From NCBI GenBank assembly GCA_027579435.1, contig JANBPK010000819.1, positions 1 through 64,000 on the forward strand: a DNA stretch of 64,000 nt. The letters are read 5' to 3'. The position numbers were made by a program, and so were the translations under genes. Position 1 is the stretch's first letter. The number at the start of each line of letters is the position of its first letter. The stretch is from Candolleomyces eurysporus (lineage: Eukaryota; Basidiomycota; Agaricomycetes; Agaricales; Psathyrellaceae). Shown here piece by piece: positions 45,809 through 56,983 of the stretch. The notes beneath the pieces were generated by a model. That model saw only the letters and a program-made list of their open reading frames with translations, made no database searches and had not been told where the DNA came from.

Positions 45809-46711
45809 ATGTCAGGAAATAAGCGCTAGTAAGTACAGACCTACGATCTGAAACTCATTACCCGCTCACCCCATTTCAGCACCACTAAAAGCAACTCTCT
45901 GCGCACCGGTGCAGGCGCAAAGCAGTTGAAACACTGTGAGTTGTCGCAGCTTGACCACGCCATCGACACCGCCGTAAGGGCGGCCTTAACGGAAATCATA
46001 GACCAAGAAGCAGTACAGTCCCTATCACATCTAGACATCAGGGGCGGCGAAATAGTCTTCGCAGATGAAGGTTAGTCTCAGAGATAAAAATAAANTATTA
46101 CTACGCGACTCTCAGCTCTAATAAAACGACCTTCATACAGATGTAGAGATGAGAGACGGGACTCAAGATTATCTCGCCTCTACTTCGAAGCAATCACTCT
46201 GTCCGGAAGTTTCTATGACCGACGAAACAGCTTCACCCGATACCATATCATCATCGTCTAGCTCAGACTCGTCCTATTTACCGAGGGAGCCAGACAGTGA
46301 CATGGATGGAGGCATGAACCCAACAAACACGGCAAGCTGTTACTCACGTCGCGCCGCAAATCACATGAACTACTCTTTTGAAAGCTCAGAATCCTTGGAA
46401 CGTCGCCCGCATAAAAAGGCAAGGTTCAGCGACACCAGCTCTGATAGAAATCACGATCAAAAGATTTCCACGTCAAGGTCCACTCGGATTGCACTCAACA
46501 GTAAGTTTTTCAATTTGGTCTTCTGGAAGGGCTAAAAATAACTTCTGCCTCAGCCCCGGCATATCTTACCGCCATAGATACCTCCGACGGCGTCCAGTAC
46601 AGACATCGTCGAGAAATACTTCGTGATGCGGCCCGAGCCTACATCCGAAAAGACCGTCTCGTTCCGGTGATATTCACTAGGAAGAGAGCACCCAAGCGCA
46701 GGAGGGCATAG
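45809..46711 (+). CDS. Orphan protein with acidic middle and basic C-terminus, 242 residues
   Basis: Four exons (45809-45828, 45880-46070, 46141-46500, 46554-46711) join in frame. Exon 1 is only MSGNKR plus part of a Tyr codon. A helical region follows (LKHCELSQLDHAIDTAVRAA, LTEIIDQEAVQSLSHLDIRG). Next is a Ser/Asp-rich stretch (DTISSSSSSDSSYLPREPDS). The end is basic (RREILRDAARAYIRKDRL, FTRKRAPKRRRA), a likely nuclear localisation signal. No known domain. The N at 46095 is inside an intron. Confidence 0.55.
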
Positions 46712-47129
46712 AGGGATAAGCCACGCAGACGGAGCCCCTCCCATAAAGCTCGATTATAAACGGAGACGTACCACTACGAACAAGCAGCCTTCTTGACTAC
46801 CTATTTTGATAACTTCGTGTTGTTCCAGTATTTTTCTGTATGTACTATAGCATCTTTCTTGGTCTACACGAACGCCCTCATAGACACATAAACTTGTCCA
46901 CTACAATTTGAAAGAAAATGGGGCGTCATAAAATAAAATGGATAGACGAAGTTGTCTGAACGAAAGAAAAGAGGATATCAGCAAAACCAATCGGACCGTT
47001 GGCTTCCCGCTTCCCGAAGGCAGTGCTCAATTTCCTAATATAGTTAAAAATCGAAACTTTCAAAGAGATGTGTAAACCTGTCCACTATATAGTGTCCAGG
47101 AACCACCATAATTCATCCTTTCCTCAATC
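46712..47129. other. Boundary between accessory island and conserved block
   Basis: No gene seen. This is the upstream region of AP-1 beta. CT- and AT-rich, no obvious TATA box. Confidence 0.35.
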
Positions 47130-49821
47130 ATGGCGCAAGCTGGGCAGGATGCAAAGTTCTTTCAACGGGGCAAGATTGAGGTATGTTTCGGGCAGTTTCG
47201 TCTCTCCTTCCGGCGTCTAATGTCACCTTTTAATTACAGGAATTCAGAGCGGACTTGCATGCCGCTGACACGAAGGACAAGAAGTTCGTCAAGCGAAAGA
47301 CTGTTTTGAAGAAGATCGTTGCCAATATCACGATGGGGAACGACAGTTCGTACGCTCTCCAGTCCTTACGAAGGCGTCGACAACTCATGGTTGCACCAAG
47401 TGTCTCCCCTCTTCACCGATGTGGTACAATCTTTGGGCACACCGTTACTCGAGATCAAGAAGAGTAAGCCTACACAAGCTGATTGCATGGATCCCCTCTC
47501 AACCTATCGCGCTTGCAGTGGTCTACTTGTTCCTCGTGAGCTATGGTAGGTCTGCCAAGCCAGAGCAGATCAACATGGTCATCCCGTTCTTCCTACAGGT
47601 ATGGCCGTACATTCTTCAGTCTTCGTCGCGCTCTAACTCCCCAAACTAGGACGTTAACGACCGAAACCCTCTAATCCGTGCCCTTGCCATCCGAACAATG
47701 TCATACATCCCCATCCCCGTCGTCACTGAAGCCCTGACCGAGAATCTGCGACATTGTCTGCGAGACCGAGATCCATATGTGCGAAAGACAGCTGCAATAT
47801 GTGTCGCCAAACTCTACACTGCAGATCCCCGGAGAGCAGAGAAGGGGGGCTTTGTTGAAATGCTCAGGGATCTCTTGCTGGACTCGAACGCAACTGTTGT
47901 CGCAAATGCAGTCGCTGCTCTATCGGAAATCGGAGACAGGCCAGACGGTGTTATATTCAAGCTCAATCTGACCGCGGCAAACAAGTTGCTAGCTGCACTG
48001 GAAGAAAGCTCAGAGTGCGTGTCCCCTGTTTTCCTTGGATAGCTACAGTATTGAATATTCGTGGAAGATGGGGTCAGATATACATTCTCGATTCTCTTCT
48101 CAGGTTCGTTCCGGAAAGACACTCCGATGCGGAGATCATGGCAGAGCGGATAGTCGTGCAACTACAGCACGCAAATTCTGCAGTTGTCCTCACAACGATC
48201 AAGATCCTACTCTATTTGATGAATTACGTCGAGAATCGGCGCCTCATCGAATACCTATGCAAGAAGATGGGTCCTCCTTTGGGTGAGCCATCCCGAAATG
48301 ATCGTCATGAACCTTACTGAATCTGTCTCAGTGGCTTTGCTGTCCTCCGGACCCGAGGTGCAGTATGTTGCACTGCGAAATATCCTTCTGATCATCCAAA
48401 GGCGGCCCGCTATCTTAAAGAACGATGTCAAATTCTTCTTTTGCAAGTACAACGACCCGATTTACGTCAAGCTAGCAAAACTGGAGATCATGTACCGACT
48501 AGCGCGTGCCGAGAATTATCGAGAGGTTTTGGCAGAATTGCAAGAGTGAGGATCGCGTTTCATCATTCCAGTCATTCGTCTAATTGGGTGCATTTCACAT
48601 CTAGATATGCATCTGAGGTTGATGTCGATTTCGTTCGGAAAGCTGTTCGATCCATTGGCCGCCTTGCTATCAAAGTTGAGGAGGCCGCCGATGGCTGCAT
48701 TCAAACTCTCCTCGAATTAGTAGAGGCAGGGCTGGCCTATGTCGTTCAAGAGGCTGTCATCGTCATCAAAGATATCTTCCGTCGTTATCCTGGAAAGTAT
48801 GAGGGCGTCATTCCGAAGCTCTGCGAGCACCTTGACGCACTTGACGAACCAGAATCCAAGGCGGCTATCATATGGATCATTGGCCAGTTCGCCGATAGAA
48901 TCGATAACGCTGACGAGCTGTTGGAAGTCCTCGTGGACACTTTCCAAGAAGAAACCGTAGAGGTATGGAATGTTGCTGGTTTACTCGAAAAAGATTTGTC
49001 TAAACTCCTGATTCTCAGGTCCAATTGGCTCTCCTGACAGCTGCAGTAAAACTGTTCATTTACAAATCCAAGTCTGAGACCGCGAAAAATCTCGTGCACA
49101 AGATACTCAAATGGGCGACTGAGGAAGTCGACAATCCTGACCTTCGCGATCGTGGCTTCATGTACTGGCGGATGTTGGCCCTCAACCCAGCCCTCGCAGG
49201 GGAGATTGTGCTCTCAGAAAAGCCGGCTATCACCACCGATTCCGATCGGATGGACAGAGGAGCTCTCGACCAACTCCTCCTCCACACCGGAACGCTGGGT
49301 AGTATATACCACAAGAATCCAGAGGTGAGAAAGCTTCAATCTTTTCTTCTGCCAAGCTAACCTTTATTGATTTTCAATAGACGTTTATACGCAATGCTGC
49401 TGGAAGAGCCCTTACCGATAGCCCTGCTCTCAACCCTAACTCAAGAGCAGTCCTTGTCCACCTCCCGCGACTGCAATTACCCGATAGGCAGATTCATGTC
49501 CCAGGGCGTGGGCCCGTTGAACCCCGCGAACCCTCTCAAACCGATACCACTTCCCGTGCAGCGTCACTCCCGTTGATTCCAGAAGACGTGCCGGAAGTAG
49601 TGCCTCCGCCTCTTCCCGTACGCCCTCCTCAAAACAACGGCAATAATCAGAACGGCGATGAAGATGCAGATAATTCCGACCAAGAAGAAACTTCTCGGAC
49701 TCGGAATGATGATCCATATTCTAATCTTGACGGTGCCTTTGGCAGTTACCTTGCTGACGAGCCCAGACCGATGGGGGCGAGTGCCCATCAGGGCAGACAT
49801 AATGACGATCTCTTGTTCTAA
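47130..49821 (+). CDS. APL2: AP-1 complex subunit beta (beta-adaptin)
   Basis: Start [20 protein letters not shown]. Many short introns. The trunk is highly conserved adaptin sequence: [140 protein letters not shown]. After about 600 residues of HEAT-like repeats comes a short Pro/Asn-rich hinge ([20 protein letters not shown]) ending in an acidic motif and DDLLF. There is no appendage domain, as usual for fungal AP-1 beta. AP-1 packages clathrin vesicles between the trans-Golgi and endosomes. It is convergent with the OTU gene, 81 bp apart. AP-2 beta is the alternative, but the whole pattern is closer to AP-1. Confidence 0.93.
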
Positions 49822-49902
49822 GCTTGTATTACATAGATTACAGCATTTAGTCTATTTGACATTGTATCGCAAACCGTACGCATCGTCTGGTTATAGGACG
49901 TT

Positions 49903-50904
49903 TCAGACAGCTTTGACAGGCCGTAACGAGTTGTAATGCTGCGTGCCGTTATCAGACTCCGGGAATGTAGAACCACAGAGGGACAACTCACCTCTCCAAG
50001 CCCATACATACGACGGTGGTAGCTTATACGCACGGGCGGAGCTATTGGGTGTTCGGAAGGATTATGGACGACGATTTCAGGCTGGGCACTTTGAATGACG
50101 TGTATTGGAACGTTGAATGCCCGGCTAAGTGCCAGAATTTCAGGCTCACCGCCCCACACCGCTGTATTCTGGATAGATTTACAGTATTGTTCGAACTGTT
50201 TTGGACTCATAAGGCCGGCACTATCGGCACCATATCCATCTTCGCCGTCTGTGGAAGGAAGGAATGGAAGAAAATCATCTGGATGGGTGTAGATGTAGTT
50301 TGCTGCCGCAGCGCGAATGTACTCGTATCTCGCCTGCTCTGGAGGCAAAAGTCCGAGCAGAGCTAGCTGGTCAGCGACTGCGGAGAACAGACAATGTCCG
50401 TCTGGATTTATCTATACACCCAAAAGCAGGTTAGAGAGCAAGTCAATTGGCTCGGGAAACGACGAACCTCGTACATCACCACACCGAGTTTCTTGCAGAT
50501 TCGGGCTATTGCTTCTTCTTCATCCTTGGCCTGCTTCTCAAGTCTAGCCTGAACCACTGGATCGTCGGGAGAATAAGACTCTGCAAGGGCTGCTGCCTTT
50601 CTCGCCTGGGAGAAGACGTCATTAATGCAAGTGGAAGTAATCGACATGTGCTTGCCTGTCGTGCTTTGAACCGATCCTTTGCGGAAACCTTAGGCTGGGA
50701 CTCTAGCATATCAGCTTGTTTATTCAAATCCATCTCGTTCAGCAAGGCTGCTGACTCTGCTTGAACAGCTGGTGGAGCCTCCTGGGAGTCAAGTTGGTTA
50801 AGAAGTTGGTTCATAAGATCATTGTCGTCGTCGTCTGCAATAGGAGGGGGTGTCGGGGAGCGAACAAGTGTCTTTAATAATTTTCCTTTCTTTTTATTGG
50901 CCAT
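49903..50904 (-). CDS. OTU2: OTU-domain deubiquitinase (OTU2/OTUD6-like)
   Basis: Start MANKKKGKLLKTLVRSPTPP. The first 130 residues are charged and helical (LMNQLLNQLDSQEAPPAVQ, RLEKQAKDEEEAIARICKKL), as in OTUD6/Otu2. The OTU domain follows. NPDGHCLFSAVADQL carries the catalytic Asp-Gly-x-Cys box, with AARYIYTHPDDF-type and FNVPIHVIQSAQPEIVVH segments. The catalytic His is in the last small exon (GLGE joined to HYNSLRPVKAV). Known family role: cleaves ubiquitin chains; yeast Otu2 is linked to ribosomal ubiquitin. It is divergent from the armadillo gene with about 190 bp between starts. Confidence 0.88.
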
Positions 50905-51094
50905 TGGTGAGGACAGACGCGGTGGGGGAGAGAGAAGAGTGTAATTGTTCGCTGGTCAGCGAGCTCCATAGCGTCTGAATGGGTCAAAGGACAAATCTAG
51001 GCGAGGCACAGCCACCCCATCAGGCTGGATATCATCTGAGATCACAATCACAACATGAGTCGAATTCAGTTTGTGAACTCTTTCCTGAATAACC

Positions 51095-53786
51095 ATGGCC
51101 TCTGTCGATGCTGCGGCCTTAGAGGGCAAGATCGCCTCGCTAGTCGGTGCCATACGAGAGGATGACTCGTCCGAATCATGGAACCAAATCACCCAGGTCT
51201 GCCGGTTAATAGCAAACAGCCTGCGGACACGGGGAGAAGGTATGTTGCGGTCAATAAATCTCAAGTCTAGCGCGACCCAGCTAATGTCCAGGCTAGCCGA
51301 TAATCACGAAATACTGGGCAAATCAGCTCTACCCCAAAGTCTTGCTGCCCTCATTCCACTGGCATTGCATGGTGCTCCTGTACCTCCAGACGAATATAAG
51401 GCGCCTATTTGCGAGATGCTGCGAGTTTCTGCTAATTTGTGCCTCGACCATGGTACCAAGTATTCGGTTAGCTGTGATAGTTATCGTGCTAACTTTTCTC
51501 AGATATAAACAGAGGACATATCTTAGAGGCCGGGCTTCCCCAAGTAATTGTCTCTCTCCTTGAGGGATACGCTGACAAAACCTCCGCATCAACCATCATC
51601 GAGCCTCTCGACCTATCAATTTCTCACCTTCAAATAATCCGAACCGCTATTGGTGTTCTGCTCAATGCCTCACTTGGATACGGTAGGTCGAATCTGCTCC
51701 CCTGATCTCCAAGGTACTCAAACGGTCTTCCTCTTTCTAGATCCTGTTAAATTCCGACTGATCTCCCTCGAGACGGCCTTGACAATCGTGAAGTTGTCCG
51801 CGTTTGTTTACCCACCGATGTCATGGCTCTCTCTTTCTCCTGACGATGAAACGAAAGAAGCGTGGTCTCTGCGAAGCGGCATCTCCAATTGGGCATGGAG
51901 GACAGTATCCGAGTTGAAAGACACCAAGGATGATCCCAAAGACGAATGTACGTGTTTTAGCAACCTATTGCAAATGACACACCTTAAACGCCAAGTTAGC
52001 AACGCGCCAGATCCTAGGACCAGATGTCCTCCCCTGGGTTACACCTGCACTTGCACGGTTCATCCCACCATACGAGGCCAAAGCAAACCCCGCTCTGGCT
52101 GCTGACTCTTCGTTCTTCGCTCAGCTCGTTCAAGCCGACTTTGAAGTGTTAGAGGAAACGTGCACTTTGCTGGAATCACTTCCACTGGATGTAGAAGACA
52201 TCCGTCTGGCTCTTGCCCGTGGATATTGTTTCCCGGCAGAGCACCTTGGTGTCCCTTGCTTCAAGACAATGATTGACTTTATTGAGCGAGGAGGTTACCC
52301 TTTGACATGGAGCCATCCGGCAATAACAAAGGACGACAAGCAGCGGAAGGAAAAAGTCTTCAACATTTGCAAAGGCGCGCTGATTAAGTCTGTGGTAGAA
52401 GTCGCGGGAGAGGAGAAGAACGAAGATATTCTATGGGACGACTCTGTTGATGGAAAACCTGGAGGAGAATTCGTCTACACCATGTCCAGGTGGATTAAAG
52501 ATTATGTCGACGCAGTTGAGAGGGATCCAACCGCGATCCACAGGGACGATTTGGTCATCTGTGCCAGCCTCTCGTTAGGAAATCTCGCTCGACGGGGTGA
52601 GTGGCGCTTGTCAAATGAACAGCATTTATGCTAACGGTTCTTTTAGAGAAAACCTCTACCGCCCTAATGTCAAGCCCTCTCTCCCTGGCTCCTTTCCTGG
52701 CATCCCCACACTTCTTCTCGCCCGAAACTGACGTTAAATTGAAGCATGGTGTACTCGGCCTATTGAAGCACGTCGCGCAATCAGCGAGCCTATCTCCCGT
52801 TGTCCCGAAGGCGCTCGCAGAAGTGGCAATTGTCCAAAGAATCAATGAAAGTGGGATCTGGGATGAAGGAGCCGACAACATGGCTATTATCGTGCAGTTG
52901 AACGCTATCGGAGTCGTTAAGCATCTATGCAATGCTGATGGTGAGTGACCAGGTCAGTTATTATCGTTGATACAAGGTATGCCAACTTTTCGTACAGTCG
53001 ACCACGCCATAGCACTTGCTCTCCCTCCGCCGGGGGCCGATGCAACCTATCAGACTGCACTGCAGCGGATACTCGCCCTTGTCTCCAGATCTGATTCTAT
53101 ACCAATCAAGAGCGAAGGAACTCGGGTTCTTGTGAACGTTGTCCGGACCTTGCTGATGAGACGCAGTGGGTCCACGGATGGGAGCCAACCCCTGCCCGCC
53201 AAACAGGCAGAACAGAGGCAGCGGGCGGTTGGAGCTGTGCTATCACCTTCGAACGCCAAAGCATTGGCGTGGTTCCTGGCTCGGAGTGGCAAGTTCCCTA
53301 TCCTCATCAACGAGGCCGTTGTCGCCTTCAATTTGATTTGCACTCAAAAGGGTGGTGGTACGTCCGTTAATTTTTCCTAAGGGTACTACGGTAATTGATC
53401 GATTTGTCACAGCTGACCTCGTCCTGGATGCTATTCTTCTCCCCACCCCCGAAAGTAACGTGGGAGGAACACCTTTGTCGCCCATTGGAAGTGAAGCCAG
53501 TTCACCGACATTGGTGAACAAAAACCCGGCAACGCAGAGCGGACTAGACATGATTGTCAACGCCCTCCGAAATGTCGATAATCCGGCGGTCTATCCGATT
53601 GAAATTCGAGCCAATATCTGCACTTTCTTGAGCCAACTTTCGCGAAACACGTCGGGGCCGAAACTCGTACAAGTGCAAGAGGCGACGAAGCCCCTTCTGG
53701 AGAAGATCACGGAAGCTTCGAAGGAGAAGGAAGATCTGCTAACAAATGTCGCCACCAAGGTGCTGGATGGCTGGAAGTCGAGGTAA
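51095..53786 (+). CDS. Armadillo-repeat protein, RAP1GDS1 (SmgGDS)-like
   Basis: Start MASVDAAALEGKIASLVGAI. Several short introns; the first joins LCLDH to DINRGHILEAGLPQVIVSLL. Helical repeats run throughout: ICEMLRVSANLCLDH, LQIIRTAIGVLLNASLGYDP, LGLLKHVAQSASLSPVVPKA, IRANICTFLSQLSRNTSG. The end is TKVLDGWKSR. About 700 residues. The repeat pattern and the LLNASLGY block resemble Rap1 GTPase-GDP dissociation stimulator family proteins, which chaperone small GTPases. An unrelated ARM-fold protein remains possible. Confidence 0.65.
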
Positions 53787-55102
53787 TCTCTGGTGCTTTG
53801 CCACAGGGGCAGACAACTGTCGCTATATATGTACGCCGTGCTATGCCGTATCTTTCTGTACTATACATTCAGGTAAATACCCTTCAATTTGATACACGCT
53901 TCTCCCTGATAGCACGGTTTTGGCTGGCCTGGGAACATCCCCTACTTTGTTACTGTACCCCGCAGCCCCGCACGGCCGCCATGTGACGGAGGCTGAGGTT
54001 GTCGATCCGAAGGGATGAAGGCTCGATAGAGGGACTGGTGCATTTGGTCCCTCCATTGAATTTTCACGAGCTGTCAATCCGTGTTACGCACGCTGTCCAT
54101 GAATTATCCTTTCTCTCCTTCACCTGTTAGACCTGTCCATGTTTAGGTGGACTGTCGCACCATCATATTAATACTTTCTGCCGCATGTTCAACAGATGAT
54201 ATCGCTGCCGTCATCGGTTTCCCGACTTGCAAATGACCGACCAAAGCCCACCAGCAAGCCCCCACTGATTTCGGGGGCTCAGAGACAGTGAGGAACAGCT
54301 ACTTATCAATGATAACAATGTTACCGTGCCATCCTGGCAAACAGAGGGACAACCAAGCGACAGTACCTAATAGAAGCTGTTGAATCATCTGGCAGCAATG
54401 TGTCAGATCCGAAAGACTCGGAAAGAGAGGCGGGCGATTGATAGCGAACAAGTCGGTGGAGCTCTCTTTAGCGCCCATCTCCCGAGAATACAGAAAGGAC
54501 GCGCCATAATTGGATGCCCACACACACAGTCACTGGTGTTGCGGGTACGCCGGAGCAGTGCAGGGGCGCAGGGGCCAAACAACCGGCGGGAGGCAACTTT
54601 TGAATCCCTCGAGCTGGCGTCGGTGTGAGTGTACCTGCCCTCAGTGTTGATGAGGCATTGCCCGATCCTCATTGTCAGTACTGTGCGAGTGTGACTTCCA
54701 AATCGTTAATAGTCTATATGTACGCCATATATACTTGAGAAGAGTGGGATGAGTGATAGGAGAACGTCATGAGTTAAAGCGCAACCTGCCTGGCGGCCGA
54801 CGCCCCAACAACGGGCAAACCGGGAATGAATTGAGCGACGCCTGAATGAATTGGACCAAGACAGCGAAACCCAGCTGCCGCCGAGGGCCTGCCACAGGTC
54901 TACTCGGCAAGCGGGTCAACTGATCGATCATACCAAGGGGTATCATACCTACTGAGACGGCCCTAAATCCACTACCGGCTTTCGTCGTCGCTTTTGCCGG
55001 TCCCAAGCTTGATGCTCCCCGCCTTTTTTACCATTTATGCCCAGCAGCTCCATGGCCCCAGCCTATCCCTCTCTGCAAACCAGCTTCCACCATTAGATCG
55101 AG
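53787..55102. other. 1.3-kb intergenic region, nothing recognised
   Basis: Overlapping short frames on both strands around 54400-54670 have no domain or splice partners. No tRNA, repeat or transposon remnant was recognised. Confidence 0.45.
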
Positions 55103-56494
55103 ATGGCTAAAAGCACAATCACCCTCCAAGTGTCTGACCGAATTGCTACTATTACGCTCAACCGACCGAAGTCCCTCAATGCATTGACTCCCGAAGGCAG
55201 GTGCCCGCCCCTTTCTCAATGCTGGCCTTCAAGTAAACGTTTGGTTGGCTCGTTCACAGACTATGACTTCCTTGCCAATACGCTGCGGGAACTAGATACG
55301 AGAGACGATGTTCTTGTTACTCTCCTCCAAGGTTTGTTCATCTTCTGCTAATACCGGGCTTTATATTGCATAAAGCTTAGCCATTTATTTTTTCGCTTGT
55401 AGGCACTGGGAGATGGTTTTGCGCGTAAGATATTAGGCTGCCTTATCTCCCCGTTATCTACCAAAGACTAATCATTTATTCTTGGACAGGGGTACGGATG
55501 TCAAGGCCAGCTCTACCGTTAGTGGCACAACGGGAAACGTCCGAAAGGCGTTCACCACTAACGTTGTGAACTCGACCGTGGACCTCGGTCAGGCTGTACG
55601 TCCTCGTTTTGTGGATTAATAGGGGGTATTTAATCCAAGTACCAGTTTTACTCGCATCGCAAGATCCTCGTTGCAGCTTTGAACGGGCCAGTTATGGGTG
55701 CGTATTCCCGTAAAATTTCTTGTGCAGAGCTCTGAAAGAAGTCGTCCTCCAGGAATTATGGCAGGTAGGAATCAGGTTCTTGAAGCGCTAAGACCTCGTG
55801 TTCACTCATAACATCGGTTTCAGCGTTTTTGGGGTATTTCGACTTCGTTTATGCACTTCCGAACGTCTGGCTTTCATGCCCGTTCGGCTTCCTCGGTACG
55901 ATCCCCTCTTCAGACCAGTGCAGCCAATAAGCTTATCATAGTCATCAGGCATCGCCGCGGAGGCAGGCGCAAGTGTTAGCTTTGTCAATCGAAGTGAGTC
56001 TAGCCTCTTGACAACGGTGACCGGGACTAAGCACTGGGACATAGTGGGGCTAGCAATGGCGAAAGAAGTACTCATTTGGGGCAAGAAGAAGAATGTCGAA
56101 CAGCTCCTTATCCCAGGGTTTGTCAAGTGAGAGTTTATCGTCGTATTCAGGTCTCGAGCGGGCAGTGATGATTGTTGTCAGTAAAATATTCCCCGAGCAG
56201 TCTGTACCCCATTTCCAGGAGGCAGTTCGACAGGAGGTTCTTTCGGAATTGGAAGGACTGGACCCTACAGCAATTTTGTCCATTCGGTCTCTCATCCAGG
56301 CAGGTCTGAATGAGAAGAACAATATGGATGCTGTGAACTTGAGAGAGGGTTACGGTAAGTGCTGTCGACAGAGATAGGTGACGGATGATTGACGTACGAT
56401 ACTTTCCACAGCTCAGGCAGCACTATTCGCCAGTGGAGTACCCCAGGAAAGATTCAGGAAGATCGGGGCGAAAGAGATCAAGCACAAGCTGTAA
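55103..56494 (+). CDS. Peroxisomal enoyl-CoA hydratase/isomerase
   Basis: Start MAKSTITLQVSDRIATITLN, then the crotonase N-terminus RPKSLNALTPE. The first intron (55197-55259, 63 bp) appears to be GC-AG: GAAG before GCAGGT, joining LTPE to DYDFLANTLRELDTR. Later exons give GTGRWFCAGTDVKASSTVSG (oxyanion-hole region), HRKILVAALNGPVMG, FGFLGIAAEAGASVSFVNR and a helical C-terminal part. The last exon (from CAG before CTCAGGCAGC) ends KIGAKEIKHKL, stop at 56492-56494. The final HKL is a PTS1 peroxisomal signal. The family carries out beta-oxidation of unsaturated fatty acids; peroxisomal delta3,delta2-enoyl-CoA isomerase is the best guess. Confidence 0.85.
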
Positions 56495-56983
56495 ATTGCG
56501 ACTTTAACCGCTGGCGAGAGCCGAGAGTTTCCAGGAAAGGCATCGAGTGTTCCGTTTCTGTCTGCCAAGAGGGCTTGACATATGACATCTGCAGTATACG
56601 GGGAGAGTGGACGGGCATCCACTCGACGGCCGTGGTCATCTCAGCAATCCGCATGGCGGTGGTGTCTTTATCGTGTAGGGTCACAGCTCTTATCCATCAC
56701 AATGGAACAATACCATGTGCTTCACTTCCGTTACTCTGCTTCCCTCTCGCTTCGTCCCATCACCCCAGGCCTCATGCTTCCCCATGCTGTGTGGAACATC
56801 TCCCTTCGGTTTGTGATGAAAATGCGATTAGAGGCACCTCGCCTCTCCTCGCCTAGCCTGATTAACTCCGCTCCAGGAACTAGCCAACTATAAGATACAC
56901 ACTACACATGGAACTAGTACTTCCCAACTTCTTTCTTCTTTTCCCACCCATCCGTTTGGTGGCCGAGCAGCTCGAGGTTCAGC
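56495..56983. other. Intergenic region between isomerase and permease
   Basis: No supported coding frame. CT-rich sequence just before the permease start (56930-56960). Confidence 0.35.

Noticed and set aside
54380..54672. Overlapping ORFs on both strands between two housekeeping genes
   Set aside because: Mirror-image frames without domain or regulatory context.
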